Shown piece after piece: positions 52,172 through 60,530 of a stretch of DNA of 64,000 nucleotides. Each line of letters begins with the position of its first letter. Position 1 is the first letter of the stretch. The notes below the pieces were generated by a model. The model worked only from the letters and a program-made list of their open reading frames with translations, ran no database searches and was not told where the DNA came from. Position numbers and translations under genes: made by a program. Source of the stretch: Pseudomonas sp. L5B5 (GTDB taxonomy: Bacteria; Pseudomonadota; Gammaproteobacteria; Pseudomonadales; Pseudomonadaceae); assembly GCF_020520285.1 (NCBI RefSeq), contig NZ_CP084742.1, positions 806,001 through 870,000 of the forward strand. The letters run 5' to 3'.

Positions 52172-53104
52172 ATGAGCAGCAAGGTTCGCATCGGCATTTC
52201 CGGCTGGCGCTACGCTCCCTGGCGCGGCGACTTCTACCCCAGGGGGCTGGCCCAGAAAGATGAGCTGGCCTTCGCGTCGCGAGCGGTGGGCAGCATCGAG
52301 ATCAACGGTTCGTTCTATGCCTTGCAGACGCCCGAACGCTATGCGGGATGGGCTGCGCAGGTGCCGGAGGGATTCGTGTTCAGTGTCAAGGCGCCACGCT
52401 TCATCACCCATGTGCGGCGCCTGCGGGACATCCACGAGCCGCTGGCCAACTTCCTTGCCTCGGGGCTGTTCCAGCTGCGCCACAAGCTGGGGCCGATCCT
52501 CTGGCAGTTCCCGCCAAGCTTCAAGTTCGACCCGGCCCTGTTCGAGCAATTTCTCCAGCAACTGCCCCACCACGGCCGTACCGCCCGCCAGTTGGCCCGC
52601 CAGTGCAGCGAGCGCCTGCAGCGCGACGACTACCTGGACATTCCTGCCGATGCGCCGTTGCGCCATTGCGTGGAGATTCGCCATGCCAGCTTCATTGACC
52701 CGGCCTTCGTCGAGCTGCTGCAGCGCCACAACATCGCGCTGGTGGTCGCCGACACTGCCGGCAAGTGGCCCTGGATCGAGGAGCTGTGTGGCGACTTCGT
52801 CTACCTGCGCCTGCATGGCGACCAACAGCTCTACAGCAGCGGCTATGGCGACCAGGCGCTGGAGCGCTGGGGCCAGCGCATCGAACTGTGGCGCCAGGGC
52901 CGGCAACCGGCCGATGCCCGGCGTATTCCCGGAGCCCCGGGCCCAGAGCGCGGCCCGGGCGGCGCACGGGATGTGTATTGCTACTTCGACAACGACATCA
53001 AGGTTCGAGCGCCCTATGACACCCGCCAGCTCATGGAGCGACTCGGTCTGGCCGACACCCTCACGGTGCAGCCCGGGCTTGCGCCCCAGGGAGACTGGAA
53101 ATGA
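52172..53104 (+). CDS. DUF72 protein
   Basis: The 310-residue TIM-barrel-like DUF72 protein starts VRIGISGWRYAPWRGDFYPRGLAQKDELAFASRAVGSIEINGSFYALQ, matching the family's GW.Y..W.G.FYP and E-x-N-x-(T/S)-FY motifs. PILWQFPPSFKFDP and YLRLHGDQQLYSSGYGD also match. Its activity is unknown. GGGAGGA precedes ATG. It starts 70 bases after the glycosyltransferase and its stop overlaps the next gene. Confidence 0.88.
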   Translation: MSSKVRIGISGWRYAPWRGDFYPRGLAQKDELAFASRAVGSIEINGSFYALQTPERYAGWAAQVPEGFVFSVKAPRFITHVRRLRDIHEPLANFLASGLFQLRHKLGPILWQFPPSFKFDPALFEQFLQQLPHHGRTARQLARQCSERLQRDDYLDIPADAPLRHCVEIRHASFIDPAFVELLQRHNIALVVADTAGKWPWIEELCGDFVYLRLHGDQQLYSSGYGDQALERWGQRIELWRQGRQPADARRIPGAPGPERGPGGARDVYCYFDNDIKVRAPYDTRQLMERLGLADTLTVQPGLAPQGDWK

Positions 53105-53877
53105 AGGGCATGGACCTGCCCCGGACGGATGGACCATCGCCAGTGGCTTCGCTCAAGGTGTTGACGGTCAACATCCACAAGGGGTTCAGCTTCCTCAATC
53201 GGCGCTTCATGCTCCCCGAGTTGCGCGATGCGGTGCACAGCACCGGCACCGACCTGGTGTTCCTGCAAGAGGTGCTGGGCGATCACAGTCACCACGCGCA
53301 GCGCTTCGAAAACTGGCCGCAGCAGCCCCACCACGAGTTCCTGGCCGACAGCATGTGGAGTGAGTTCGCCTACGGACGCAACGCGGTGTACCCCGAAGGC
53401 GAGCACGGCAACGCCCTCTTGTCGAAGTACCCGATCCGCAGCCACGAGAACCTCGACGTCTCGCAACAGGGCGACGAACAGCGCGGCCTGTTGCATTCGG
53501 TGCTGGCCGTGCCCGGGCGCGACGTGCATGCCATCTGCGTGCACCTGGGCCTGCGCGAGGCGCATCGGCGCCAACAACTGCAACTGCTTTGCGCGCTGCT
53601 GGCAGGCCTGCCGACGGAGGCCACGGTGATCGTCGCTGGCGACTTCAACGACTGGCGCCGCCGGGCCGATGCCCTGCTGGCCGAGCAAGGGTTGCATGAG
53701 GCCTTCGTCCGCCAGCATGGCAGCCCCGCACGCAGTTTCCCGGCGCGCTGGCCCTTGCTGTGCCTGGACCGCATCTATGTGCGCAATGGCCGGACCTGCA
53801 ATCCCCAGGTGCTCTCCAGCCGGCCCTGGTCGCACCTGTCCGACCATGTGCCGCTGGCGGTGGAGGTCTGGCTATGA
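53101..53877 (+). CDS. Endonuclease/exonuclease/phosphatase family protein (YbhP-like)
   Basis: The 258-residue protein has the metal-dependent phosphodiesterase fold: LKVLTVNIHKGFS near the start (N), FLQEVLGDH (E), HLGLREAHR, IVAGDFNDWRRR (D-x-N) and WSHLSDHVPLAVEVWL (S-D-H-x-P). As YbhP in E. coli, its gene precedes clsB. It probably acts on a phospholipid or nucleic acid; no reaction assigned. Overlaps both neighbours by four bases. Confidence 0.88.
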   Translation: MKGMDLPRTDGPSPVASLKVLTVNIHKGFSFLNRRFMLPELRDAVHSTGTDLVFLQEVLGDHSHHAQRFENWPQQPHHEFLADSMWSEFAYGRNAVYPEGEHGNALLSKYPIRSHENLDVSQQGDEQRGLLHSVLAVPGRDVHAICVHLGLREAHRRQQLQLLCALLAGLPTEATVIVAGDFNDWRRRADALLAEQGLHEAFVRQHGSPARSFPARWPLLCLDRIYVRNGRTCNPQVLSSRPWSHLSDHVPLAVEVWL

Positions 53878-55085
53878 AGCCCGGTTGGCGCGACGGCAAC
53901 GCTGTCGAGTTGCTGATCAACGGCGAGCAGTTCTACCCGCGGGTGCTGGCGGCCATCGCTGCTGCCCGCCGAGAGGTCTTGCTGGAAACCTTCATCCTCT
54001 TCGAAGACAAGGTCGGCTGCGCCCTGCAACAAGCCCTGATCGAGGCCGCGCGGCGCATTCCCCGCGTAGAGATCACCGTCGATGGTTATGGCAGCGCCGA
54101 CCTCAGCGAGGGTTTCGTCGGGCAAATGGTCGACGCCGGGGTCAGGGTCCATCTGTTCGATCCCCATCCACGGGTATTGGGCCTGCGCGCCCACCTGTTC
54201 CGCCGGCTGCATCGCAAGGTGCTGGTGATCGATGGCGAACTGGCCTTCATCGGTGGCCTGAACTTTTCCGCCGATCACCTGCAGGACTTCGGGCCGATGG
54301 CCAAGCAGGACTACGCCGTGGCCGTGCGCGGCCCGGTGGTCGCCGATATTCGTGACGCCGCCCTGGGCATCCTGGCCCAGGCCGTGGCAGACCCCGGCCC
54401 ATTGCCCGTTCCCCCGTCTTGTGGACCGGCGTCTATCCGCCTGGCCATCCGCGACAACCAGCAGCATCGCGATGACATCCAGGCCCAGTACCTGCTGGCC
54501 ATTCGCGGCGCCCGTCGGCGGCTGGTCCTGGCCAACGCGTACTTCTTCCCCGGCTACCGGCTGATCCGCGAACTGCGTAACGCCGCGCGCCGTGGCGTCG
54601 AGGTCAGCCTGATCCTCCAGGGCCAACCGGACATGCCCTGGGCCCGGGGTTTTTCACGACTGCTGTACAACTACCTGCTGCGCGATGGCGTGACCATCCA
54701 CGAGTACGTGCAGCGGCCATTGCACGGCAAGGTGGCCCTGGCCGATGACGACTGGGCGACCGTGGGTTCGAGCAACCTCGACCCCCTGAGCCTGTCGCTG
54801 AACCTGGAAGCCAACCTGGTCATCCGCGACGCGGGCTTCAATCAGCTGTTGCACCAGCACCTGGACACCCTGGTGGCCCGGCATTGCCGACAGGTCAACC
54901 CGCAGCGCCTGTTGCGCGGCCAATGGTGGCGCGGCCCGGTGATCTTCCTGTACTTCCATTTCCTGCGGCATTTCCCCGCCATCGCCGGCTGGCTGCCGGC
55001 CCACCGGCCACGACTTGAATCGGTAACAGGCCTGACGCCGGACAGCGGCCACTCACAGCCCCTGGAAGGAGAGAAAAACCCATGA
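53874..55085 (+). CDS. clsB: Cardiolipin synthase B-like phospholipase D protein
   Basis: The 403-residue PLD-superfamily enzyme has two HKD sites: LHRKVLVIDGELAFIGGLN near residue 115 and LHGKVALADDDWATVGSSNLDPL near 290. It joins phosphatidyl groups to make cardiolipin (ClsB/YbhO). A C-terminal amphipathic and membrane-associating part (GPVIFLYFHFLRHFP) fits. The operon order DUF72-YbhP-ClsB-YbhN parallels E. coli ybhPON. It starts at the EEP stop (ATGA). Confidence 0.9.
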   Translation: MKPGWRDGNAVELLINGEQFYPRVLAAIAAARREVLLETFILFEDKVGCALQQALIEAARRIPRVEITVDGYGSADLSEGFVGQMVDAGVRVHLFDPHPRVLGLRAHLFRRLHRKVLVIDGELAFIGGLNFSADHLQDFGPMAKQDYAVAVRGPVVADIRDAALGILAQAVADPGPLPVPPSCGPASIRLAIRDNQQHRDDIQAQYLLAIRGARRRLVLANAYFFPGYRLIRELRNAARRGVEVSLILQGQPDMPWARGFSRLLYNYLLRDGVTIHEYVQRPLHGKVALADDDWATVGSSNLDPLSLSLNLEANLVIRDAGFNQLLHQHLDTLVARHCRQVNPQRLLRGQWWRGPVIFLYFHFLRHFPAIAGWLPAHRPRLESVTGLTPDSGHSQPLEGEKNP

Positions 55086-56041
55086 ACGGCAGCCGGCACC
55101 GGCGCTGGCTGGCATGGGCCAGGCGTGCCCTGAACCTGCTGTTCCTGGTGCTGGTGCCATTATTGCTCTGGCTGCTGGCCAGGAACCTGCAATGGCAGGA
55201 AGTCAGCCAGGCCGTGCGCGGCTACAGCGCCGCCATCCTGTTGCTGGCGGTGGCGATCACGATCCTGAGCTTCGCCCTGTACAGCTGCTACGACCTGCTC
55301 GCCGGCCGCTATGCCAGACACCGGTTACCGGCGCGCCAGGTGCTGGCGCTGGCGTTCGTGGTCTATGCCTTCAACCTCAATCTGGGCGCTTGGGTCGGCG
55401 CCGTCGCCCTGCGCTACCGGCTGTATTCGCGCTTGGGTCTGGGGTCGATGGCCATCACCCGGATCCTGAGTTTCAGCCTGGCCACCAACTGGCTGGGCTA
55501 CCTGCTGCTGGCCGGTACGCTGTTTGCCCTGGGCATGGTGCAACTGCCGGGCAACTGGGCCGTGGGCAGCAGCGGCCTGCGGGTAGTCGGCGGCATCCTG
55601 CTGATGGTGCCTGGCGCCTACCTGCTGGCTTGCCGCTACGCCAAGCGGAGGGCCTGGCACTGGCGCGGGCAGCGCCTGCAATTGCCCACGGCGCCGATGG
55701 CCCTGGCCCAACTCGGGCTGTCGCTGATCAACTGGACGCTGCCGGCGCTGGTGGTGTTCCTGCTGCTGCCCGACGGGGTCGGTTACCCCCAGGTACTGGG
55801 CGTCATGCTGATCAGCAGCATCGCCGGGATCATCACCCATATCCCTGCCGGCCTCGGCGTGCTGGAGGCGGTGTTCATCACCATGCTCCAGCACCAGCTG
55901 GGCAAGGGGGCCATACTGGCGGCCCTGCTGGGCTATCGGGCGATCTACCTGCTGCTGCCCCTGGCCTTGGCCAGCCTGGTGTATCTGGCGCTGGAACAGC
56001 GCGCCAGGGCCTTGCGCAACCAGAACAGACCGCAGCCGTGA
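55082..56041 (+). CDS. YbhN/UPF0104 family integral membrane protein
   Basis: The 319-residue protein has about eight membrane segments (LNLLFLVLVPLLLWLLA; LLLAVAITILSFALYSCYDLLAG; IYLLLPLALASLVYLAL). FAFN-like segment AFVVYAFNLNLGAWVGAVALRYRLYSRLGL and TNWLGYLLLAG are typical of UPF0104/lysylphosphatidylglycerol synthetase-like flippases. It follows clsB as in E. coli ybhN and may move or protect phospholipids. Overlaps clsB by four bases; ends the operon. Confidence 0.87.
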   Translation: MNGSRHRRWLAWARRALNLLFLVLVPLLLWLLARNLQWQEVSQAVRGYSAAILLLAVAITILSFALYSCYDLLAGRYARHRLPARQVLALAFVVYAFNLNLGAWVGAVALRYRLYSRLGLGSMAITRILSFSLATNWLGYLLLAGTLFALGMVQLPGNWAVGSSGLRVVGGILLMVPGAYLLACRYAKRRAWHWRGQRLQLPTAPMALAQLGLSLINWTLPALVVFLLLPDGVGYPQVLGVMLISSIAGIITHIPAGLGVLEAVFITMLQHQLGKGAILAALLGYRAIYLLLPLALASLVYLALEQRARALRNQNRPQP

Positions 56042-56312
56042 ATGATCACCGCCCGGATAAACGGCAATGTTCGAGCGCACACTTCCAAGGCCCTGCAACA
56101 TGGCAACTTGAGCTGTTTGTAGAACTGGCTCATTGACAGCATTTAGTTGGGAAACCCCATTAACTAGTCACATGAGAAAAATTGAAAATAGTTTTTTGAT
56201 CAAACGAGCAGCTCTTGCCAGCCAAAACAATGAAAAATACCGAACAATCGAAATTAGTTTGAATTCCTCGCACCTCCTGAACATCGACTACTTGTAACTA
56301 AAGGAGATGTTC

Positions 56313-56570
56313 ATGAACCAGGAAACGATCTACAAGATCCACTATCTGCTCCACGGGAAACCGCGGTTCTTCATTATTCGCGCCCAGGCCATGGATAACG
56401 CCAAGGCCTGGCACTGGGCCAGTTGCGATGCCGGCGTCGGCATCATTCCCAAGTCCGATCGTGATCCGGTCAAGCGGGTCTCCAAACCCATGGCGCAAAG
56501 GTACGGGATCACCGACGTCAGGTGGCTGCACCCGACCCCGTTGTGCTGGTCCACGGAACATCCGGATTGA
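56313..56570 (+). CDS. DUF6555 small protein
   Basis: The 85-residue protein starts MNQETIYKIHYLLHGKPRFFIIRAQAMDNAKAWHWASCDAGVG. AAGGAG is six bases before this ATG; the ATG two codons earlier lies inside the site. It fits DUF6555, a Pseudomonas-restricted family of unknown function. The 270 bases upstream are strikingly A/T-rich (GAAAAATTGAAAATAGTTTTTTG), consistent with a strong or H-NS/MvaT-sensitive promoter. Transcribed against the downstream hydrolase. Confidence 0.78.
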   Translation: MNQETIYKIHYLLHGKPRFFIIRAQAMDNAKAWHWASCDAGVGIIPKSDRDPVKRVSKPMAQRYGITDVRWLHPTPLCWSTEHPD

Positions 56571-56626
56571 AACGCCGCGCCAGCACAGCGCCCTGCGCCA
56601 GGCCGTAAAGCGCCCCTGCACCGCCC

Positions 56627-57382
56627 TCAGTACCGGGGGCTGATACTCAACCGTTCGCCGACCACCATCTCCGTGACCCAATCCACCAGGATCGTGGTGT
56701 AGGCCTCCTGGGCGGCCTCGCTGGAGAGCGCGTGGTCGGCGCCATCGATGATGCGATGGGTCAGCGAATGGGTACGCTGGAACGCTGCCCGGTAACTCAT
56801 GATGGTGGCATGGGGCACATGCTCGTCGCGCTCGGACTCGACCAGCAGCACATCGCCAGCAAACTCGCTGCAAGCCTTGAGGGCCCGGTTGCTGCGGGGA
56901 TCGATCGGGCTGGAGCGGTAGCGCTTGAGGTCTTCGCGATCGAGCCCGCGCTTGGCCATCAGCCAGTCGCGATCCCGGTAGATGGCCGGAACCCGCAGAG
57001 CCAGCCAGCGCACCCGACGCACCTGGCTGAGCAGAGCGGCCAGGTAGCCTCCGTAGCTGGTGCCCACGACTGCCACCGCCGAGGGGTCGATGGCCGGATG
57101 CGCCACCAGCAGGTCATAGGCTGCCAGCACGTCCTGCAGGCTGTCTTCGCGTGTCACCTGGGCCTGGCGCTGGTTGGCCGCGCCATGGCCGCGCAGGTCG
57201 AAGGTCAGGCACAGGCAGCCCAACCCGGCGATCCCCCGGGCCCGATTGAGGTCGCGCTCCTGGCTCCCGCCCCAGCCGTGGACAAACAGCACGCCGGGCA
57301 CCCGGGCCCTGGGGCTGAGCACGTTGCCCGCCAGTCGTTCATCGGCGACATCGATCCAGATCTGTTCGCTGCTAACCGTCAT
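56627..57382 (-). CDS. Alpha/beta-hydrolase
   Basis: The 251-residue hydrolase shows VLFVHGWGGSQERD (oxyanion), the nucleophile elbow VVGTSYGGYLAALL (S near residue 105), a later aspartate (ESERDEHVPHATI) and a histidine (IDGADHALSSE). These fit a dienelactone/acyl-hydrolase-like enzyme in the cytoplasm. It overlaps the DUF3182 gene by 11 bases and is downstream of it, in the same operon. Confidence 0.87.
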   Translation of the reverse strand: MTVSSEQIWIDVADERLAGNVLSPRARVPGVLFVHGWGGSQERDLNRARGIAGLGCLCLTFDLRGHGAANQRQAQVTREDSLQDVLAAYDLLVAHPAIDPSAVAVVGTSYGGYLAALLSQVRRVRWLALRVPAIYRDRDWLMAKRGLDREDLKRYRSSPIDPRSNRALKACSEFAGDVLLVESERDEHVPHATIMSYRAAFQRTHSLTHRIIDGADHALSSEAAQEAYTTILVDWVTEMVVGERLSISPRY

Positions 57383-58469
57383 GGTTCTGTACCTGGGCGT
57401 ATTTGAGAAGAAAGCCCCCGGCCTCGTCCGCCCCTCGATAGAGCATTACCGCACCGGCCGGCAGCCGTTGTTGCTCGCCGGTTTCGTGGGTCGAGGCCTG
57501 CAACCGGCAAACCTCGGGTTGTTGCCGGAACACCTGCAGCGCGGCCAGCTCCGCGCCGGTCGCCCCGCCGACGCGCCAAGACTGTTCCAGCACCCCGAGC
57601 CTGGGCTGGCCATCATGGCCCAGGCCCTGGACCACATCGTAGTTGCGCCGGGAGGCGAAGAATCCCGGGAAGCAGGCCGTGGCCGCTGCGTCATAGGTTC
57701 GGGCGTACTCCACCGCCAGGCGTACCTGGGGCTGCAGGTCACCCTGGAGCAACTGGGCGTAATCGCCGCGCGCCAGCCACAGCTCGGAACCGGCATACAC
57801 CGGCTCGCCGAGATGATTGGGCCGTTGGTGCTGGCGGCCGTGGTAGCTCATCAGCAACCCGTCGACCAGCACCTGGCCCACGCTGTAGGTGACGGCCTCC
57901 TGGAGGTTTTCCTCGAGCACGACGCCCTGCCGGCAGGTGTCCGGGTCCAGTTGCTCCAGCCAGTGCTCCAGGTCCTGGAGACTGCGCAGCACCGCCTGGC
58001 CCGTCCCGCCGCAGGCCTGGACCTGCTTGACCCGCAGCTCGGCCTGGCCCAGGTACTGGCGGGCGATGCGCCGCACATCGGTGATATCGAACACCGTCAG
58101 CCCCGGCAACACCACCTGGCGCACCTGGCGGCAAAATTCCGGCACCCAGCCGGTAGGCCGAAAGCCGGCACCCCGGGGCAACGGGTGGGAAATCGCCTTG
58201 CTGGCCATGAAGGCCTGTTCCACATGGCCTCCGAGCAAGTCCTCGACACCTTCGACCCCCAGTTCGCGACGCTGCTCGCCTACCAGCGTGCGGGTGGGCA
58301 CCAGGTACATCCCGGTCAGCGGCATCGGCTCCTGCCAGGCCCCGTCAAAGGGCCAGTCGAGGATCTCGGCCAGCCAGCGGGCCAGGTTCAGGTTGGTCTG
58401 GCGTTCATGCGTGGGGGCATCGGCATGGCAGTGGGCCACGACCCTTTTGTTAGACGAGTGCTCGAGCAT
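57372..58469 (-). CDS. DUF3182 protein
   Basis: The 365-residue protein MLEHSSNKRVVAHCHADAPTHERQTNLNLARWLAEILDWPFDGA belongs to DUF3182, a family found mainly in proteobacteria. ATP-grasp-like features appear (VKQVQACGGTGQAVLRSLQDLE; GVVLEENLQEAVTYSVGQVLVDGLLMSYHGRQHQ), suggesting ATP-dependent ligase ancestry, but no reaction is known. GGAG lies upstream of the chosen ATG. It sits between an upstream small lipoprotein and the hydrolase. Confidence 0.8.
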   Translation of the reverse strand: MLEHSSNKRVVAHCHADAPTHERQTNLNLARWLAEILDWPFDGAWQEPMPLTGMYLVPTRTLVGEQRRELGVEGVEDLLGGHVEQAFMASKAISHPLPRGAGFRPTGWVPEFCRQVRQVVLPGLTVFDITDVRRIARQYLGQAELRVKQVQACGGTGQAVLRSLQDLEHWLEQLDPDTCRQGVVLEENLQEAVTYSVGQVLVDGLLMSYHGRQHQRPNHLGEPVYAGSELWLARGDYAQLLQGDLQPQVRLAVEYARTYDAAATACFPGFFASRRNYDVVQGLGHDGQPRLGVLEQSWRVGGATGAELAALQVFRQQPEVCRLQASTHETGEQQRLPAGAVMLYRGADEAGGFLLKYAQVQNHDG

Positions 58470-58521
58470 CGTCCTGTCTCCCGTTCGAGCGCCGCCGGGG
58501 CTGCCCGCCGGCACCATGGTT

Positions 58522-58671
58522 TCACTGTTCCCGTGACTCGGGCTGGCTCATCTGCACCGACGCTTTCGAGCGGTCCTTGTCCTTGTCTGCGCTGTTTTCA
58601 AAACACCCTTGCAGGGCCAGCAGGCAAACGAGCAATAAAGTGATGGGGGAATGGTCCAAGACGTTCTTCAT
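58522..58671 (-). CDS. Small lipoprotein
   Basis: The 49-residue product MKNVLDHSPITLLLVCLLALQGC has a lipobox (LQGC) and then a short charged tail (FENSADKDKDRSKASVQ). AGGTG is five bases before ATG. It lies 52 bases upstream of the DUF3182 gene. No named family; probably a small outer-membrane lipoprotein. Confidence 0.65.
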   Translation of the reverse strand: MKNVLDHSPITLLLVCLLALQGCFENSADKDKDRSKASVQMSQPESREQ

Positions 58672-58996
58672 GGTGCACCTGCGACAATAAGACGGTAGTA
58701 ACCAATAGAAAAACCTGCGACGCACAAGTTCAAGAACAATACTTTTTGCGCACCTGCGTACTTGCTCACCCATATGAGTGGCCCTGCACCCAGATGAATA
58801 GTTCGTTATATGAACAGGTTTTATCAATACCGCTTACTTATGATGGCCGTGGTGAAAAACCAACTAGCCAGTGGCCATCAACCACCGCTCATCGCCCCAA
58901 CAACAATATTTATCGACCCGAGGAATTTTCCCGCACTCCCAGTTAATGCTCACTGTGCAGTGGGTGCTGATATTTCATCACCAAGAGGAAATCATC
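58672..58996. other. Bidirectional promoter region
   Basis: About 325 A/T-rich bases separate the divergent lipoprotein and KGG genes. No credible gene seen. They should hold two promoters. AAGAGGAA precedes the KGG start. The stretch differs in composition from the flanking coding regions. Confidence 0.45.
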
Positions 58997-59176
58997 ATGA
59001 CGACTAAAGGCAATAACAACCCGGGCAACTTCGCCAACGATCGCGAAAAAGCATCCGAAGCCGGGAAAAAAGGCGGTCACGCTTCCGGTGGCAACGTAGC
59101 CAATGACCGGCAAAAGGCCTCCGAGGCCGGCAAGAAAGGTGGTCAGCACAGCGGCGGCGGTCACGGTCGCGGTTGA
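58997..59176 (+). CDS. Second KGG-repeat stress-induced protein
   Basis: The 59-residue protein MTTKGNNNPGNFANDREKASEAGKKGGHASGG repeats the KGG motif twice (second ASEAGKKGGQ). It is near-identical in plan to the first KGG protein, with an extra internal repeat and a glycine/histidine-rich tail (HSGGGHGRG). AAGAGGAA precedes ATG. It is followed by a strong hairpin. Likely general-stress controlled. Confidence 0.88.
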   Translation: MTTKGNNNPGNFANDREKASEAGKKGGHASGGNVANDRQKASEAGKKGGQHSGGGHGRG

Positions 59177-59190
59177 GACCTGAGGTGATT

Positions 59191-59214
59191 GCGCAAGGGC
59201 TCCGGCCCTTGCGC
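59191..59214. terminator. Hairpin between second KGG gene and kinase gene
   Basis: GCGCAAGGGC and GCCCTTGCGC form a perfect 10-bp stem with a TCCG tetraloop, between convergent stops. No U-run on either side. Confidence 0.6.
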
Positions 59215-59229
59215 CTGTCAGGCGAACGT

Positions 59230-60342
59230 CTAGTCGAGCCTTGTCGGAAGCTGCACCCGGAATGTCGTGCCCTGCTCCCGATTGGATTGCACGTCGATCC
59301 GTCCACCATGTCCCGCGACGATCTGCGCGGCGATGAACAACCCCAGGCCCAGGCCTGAAGAAGCCCCTCGCTCGTAAGCACTGCTCCCAGCGCTGAACAG
59401 CAGCGGCATCGCCTCGGCGGCGATAGGCTCGCCCTGGTTGTGCACGACCAGGCAGATGGCCGTCGCATGTCGCTCCAGTCGCACCTCGATGGGCTGCCGG
59501 ACATCACCGTGCTGCACGGCATTGCCCAGCAGGTTGGCGAACACCTGGCCCATGCGTCCCGGATCGAACAGCCCCCACAGTGGCGGGCCCTGTTCGAACA
59601 GGATTCGCACCTTGGGATAGCAGACGCGCACCTCCTCGATGACCTGGGCGCAGAGCGCTGTCAGTTCGAGGCGCTCCTTGCGCATGGGGATGCCCTCCCC
59701 CAAGTTGCCCCGGGCCAGATCCAGCAGGTCATCGACGATACGGTTGGCCCGGCGCACGCTGGCGCCGATCTGGGTCGCGAGGGTCTGCTGGCGTCCTTCG
59801 GACGTCGAGCGCGCCAGCAACTCGGCGCCCATCAGCACCGCCCCCAGTGGTGTTCGCAGATCATGGCCAAGAATGCCCAGGAACAGCTTGCGGGTTTGCT
59901 CCAGCGCTGCTTCGAAGGAGGCGATGGACTCGGTCAGCGCCTGATCGATGGCCTCGTTGAACCTCAGCATGTCGTCGGTGCGGGTGACTTTCACGTCCAG
60001 TTCATCGGACAACCACAGGCGCAACACGCTGGCCCTCAACGCACGGTATTCGGCAACCATCTGGTTCAAGGTGAAGCCGGCCAGCCAGCGCTCCTGGGCG
60101 TGGTTCTGCGCCGCCGTGCCGGCGTCGATTGCGGGTCCTCGGCCCTGGGACTTTTCGAACTGCTGCCTGTCGGTCTGCGGGGTCAGCATGTCCAGGGCGA
60201 TGCACCTGAGGATGTGTTCGGCCTGAGTTCTCAAGCCTGCGGCGTCCTGGGTCGGGTAAGGGGTCTCGATGGATCTGGCGAACCTCTCCCATTCCAGCAG
60301 GATCGACTCCATGTGGATGAGAATGAAATTGGCAAGTCGCAT
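59230..60342 (-). CDS. Sensor histidine kinase with RsbRD-like N-terminal domain
   Basis: The 370-residue kinase has an N-terminal helical sensor domain (residues 1-130) like RsbRD. The H-box is KLFLGILGHDLRTPLGAVLMG (His near 155). N-box VFANLLGNAVQHGD, and GLGLGLFIAAQIVAGHGG are in the HATPase domain. There are no membrane segments. GGAG precedes ATG. No receiver gene is adjacent, so its partner is unknown. It lies downstream of ligD with 188 bases between. Confidence 0.88.
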   Translation of the reverse strand: MRLANFILIHMESILLEWERFARSIETPYPTQDAAGLRTQAEHILRCIALDMLTPQTDRQQFEKSQGRGPAIDAGTAAQNHAQERWLAGFTLNQMVAEYRALRASVLRLWLSDELDVKVTRTDDMLRFNEAIDQALTESIASFEAALEQTRKLFLGILGHDLRTPLGAVLMGAELLARSTSEGRQQTLATQIGASVRRANRIVDDLLDLARGNLGEGIPMRKERLELTALCAQVIEEVRVCYPKVRILFEQGPPLWGLFDPGRMGQVFANLLGNAVQHGDVRQPIEVRLERHATAICLVVHNQGEPIAAEAMPLLFSAGSSAYERGASSGLGLGLFIAAQIVAGHGGRIDVQSNREQGTTFRVQLPTRLD

Positions 60343-60530
60343 GGATGCTCCTGATTGCTGCCCGAGCCATCCGGTGCGCCGCGGCTGCCTCCACGGGGTT
60401 GTCGATGACCACGGGCGTCTACATTGTTCGATGCCGGCTGGCGGCGCCCATCAGGTTGCGCCAGCGCGATTAAAAGCATAGAAGCAATGACCGTCATCAG
60501 CACATCAGGTTCCAGGACCCGGCACGGCGC

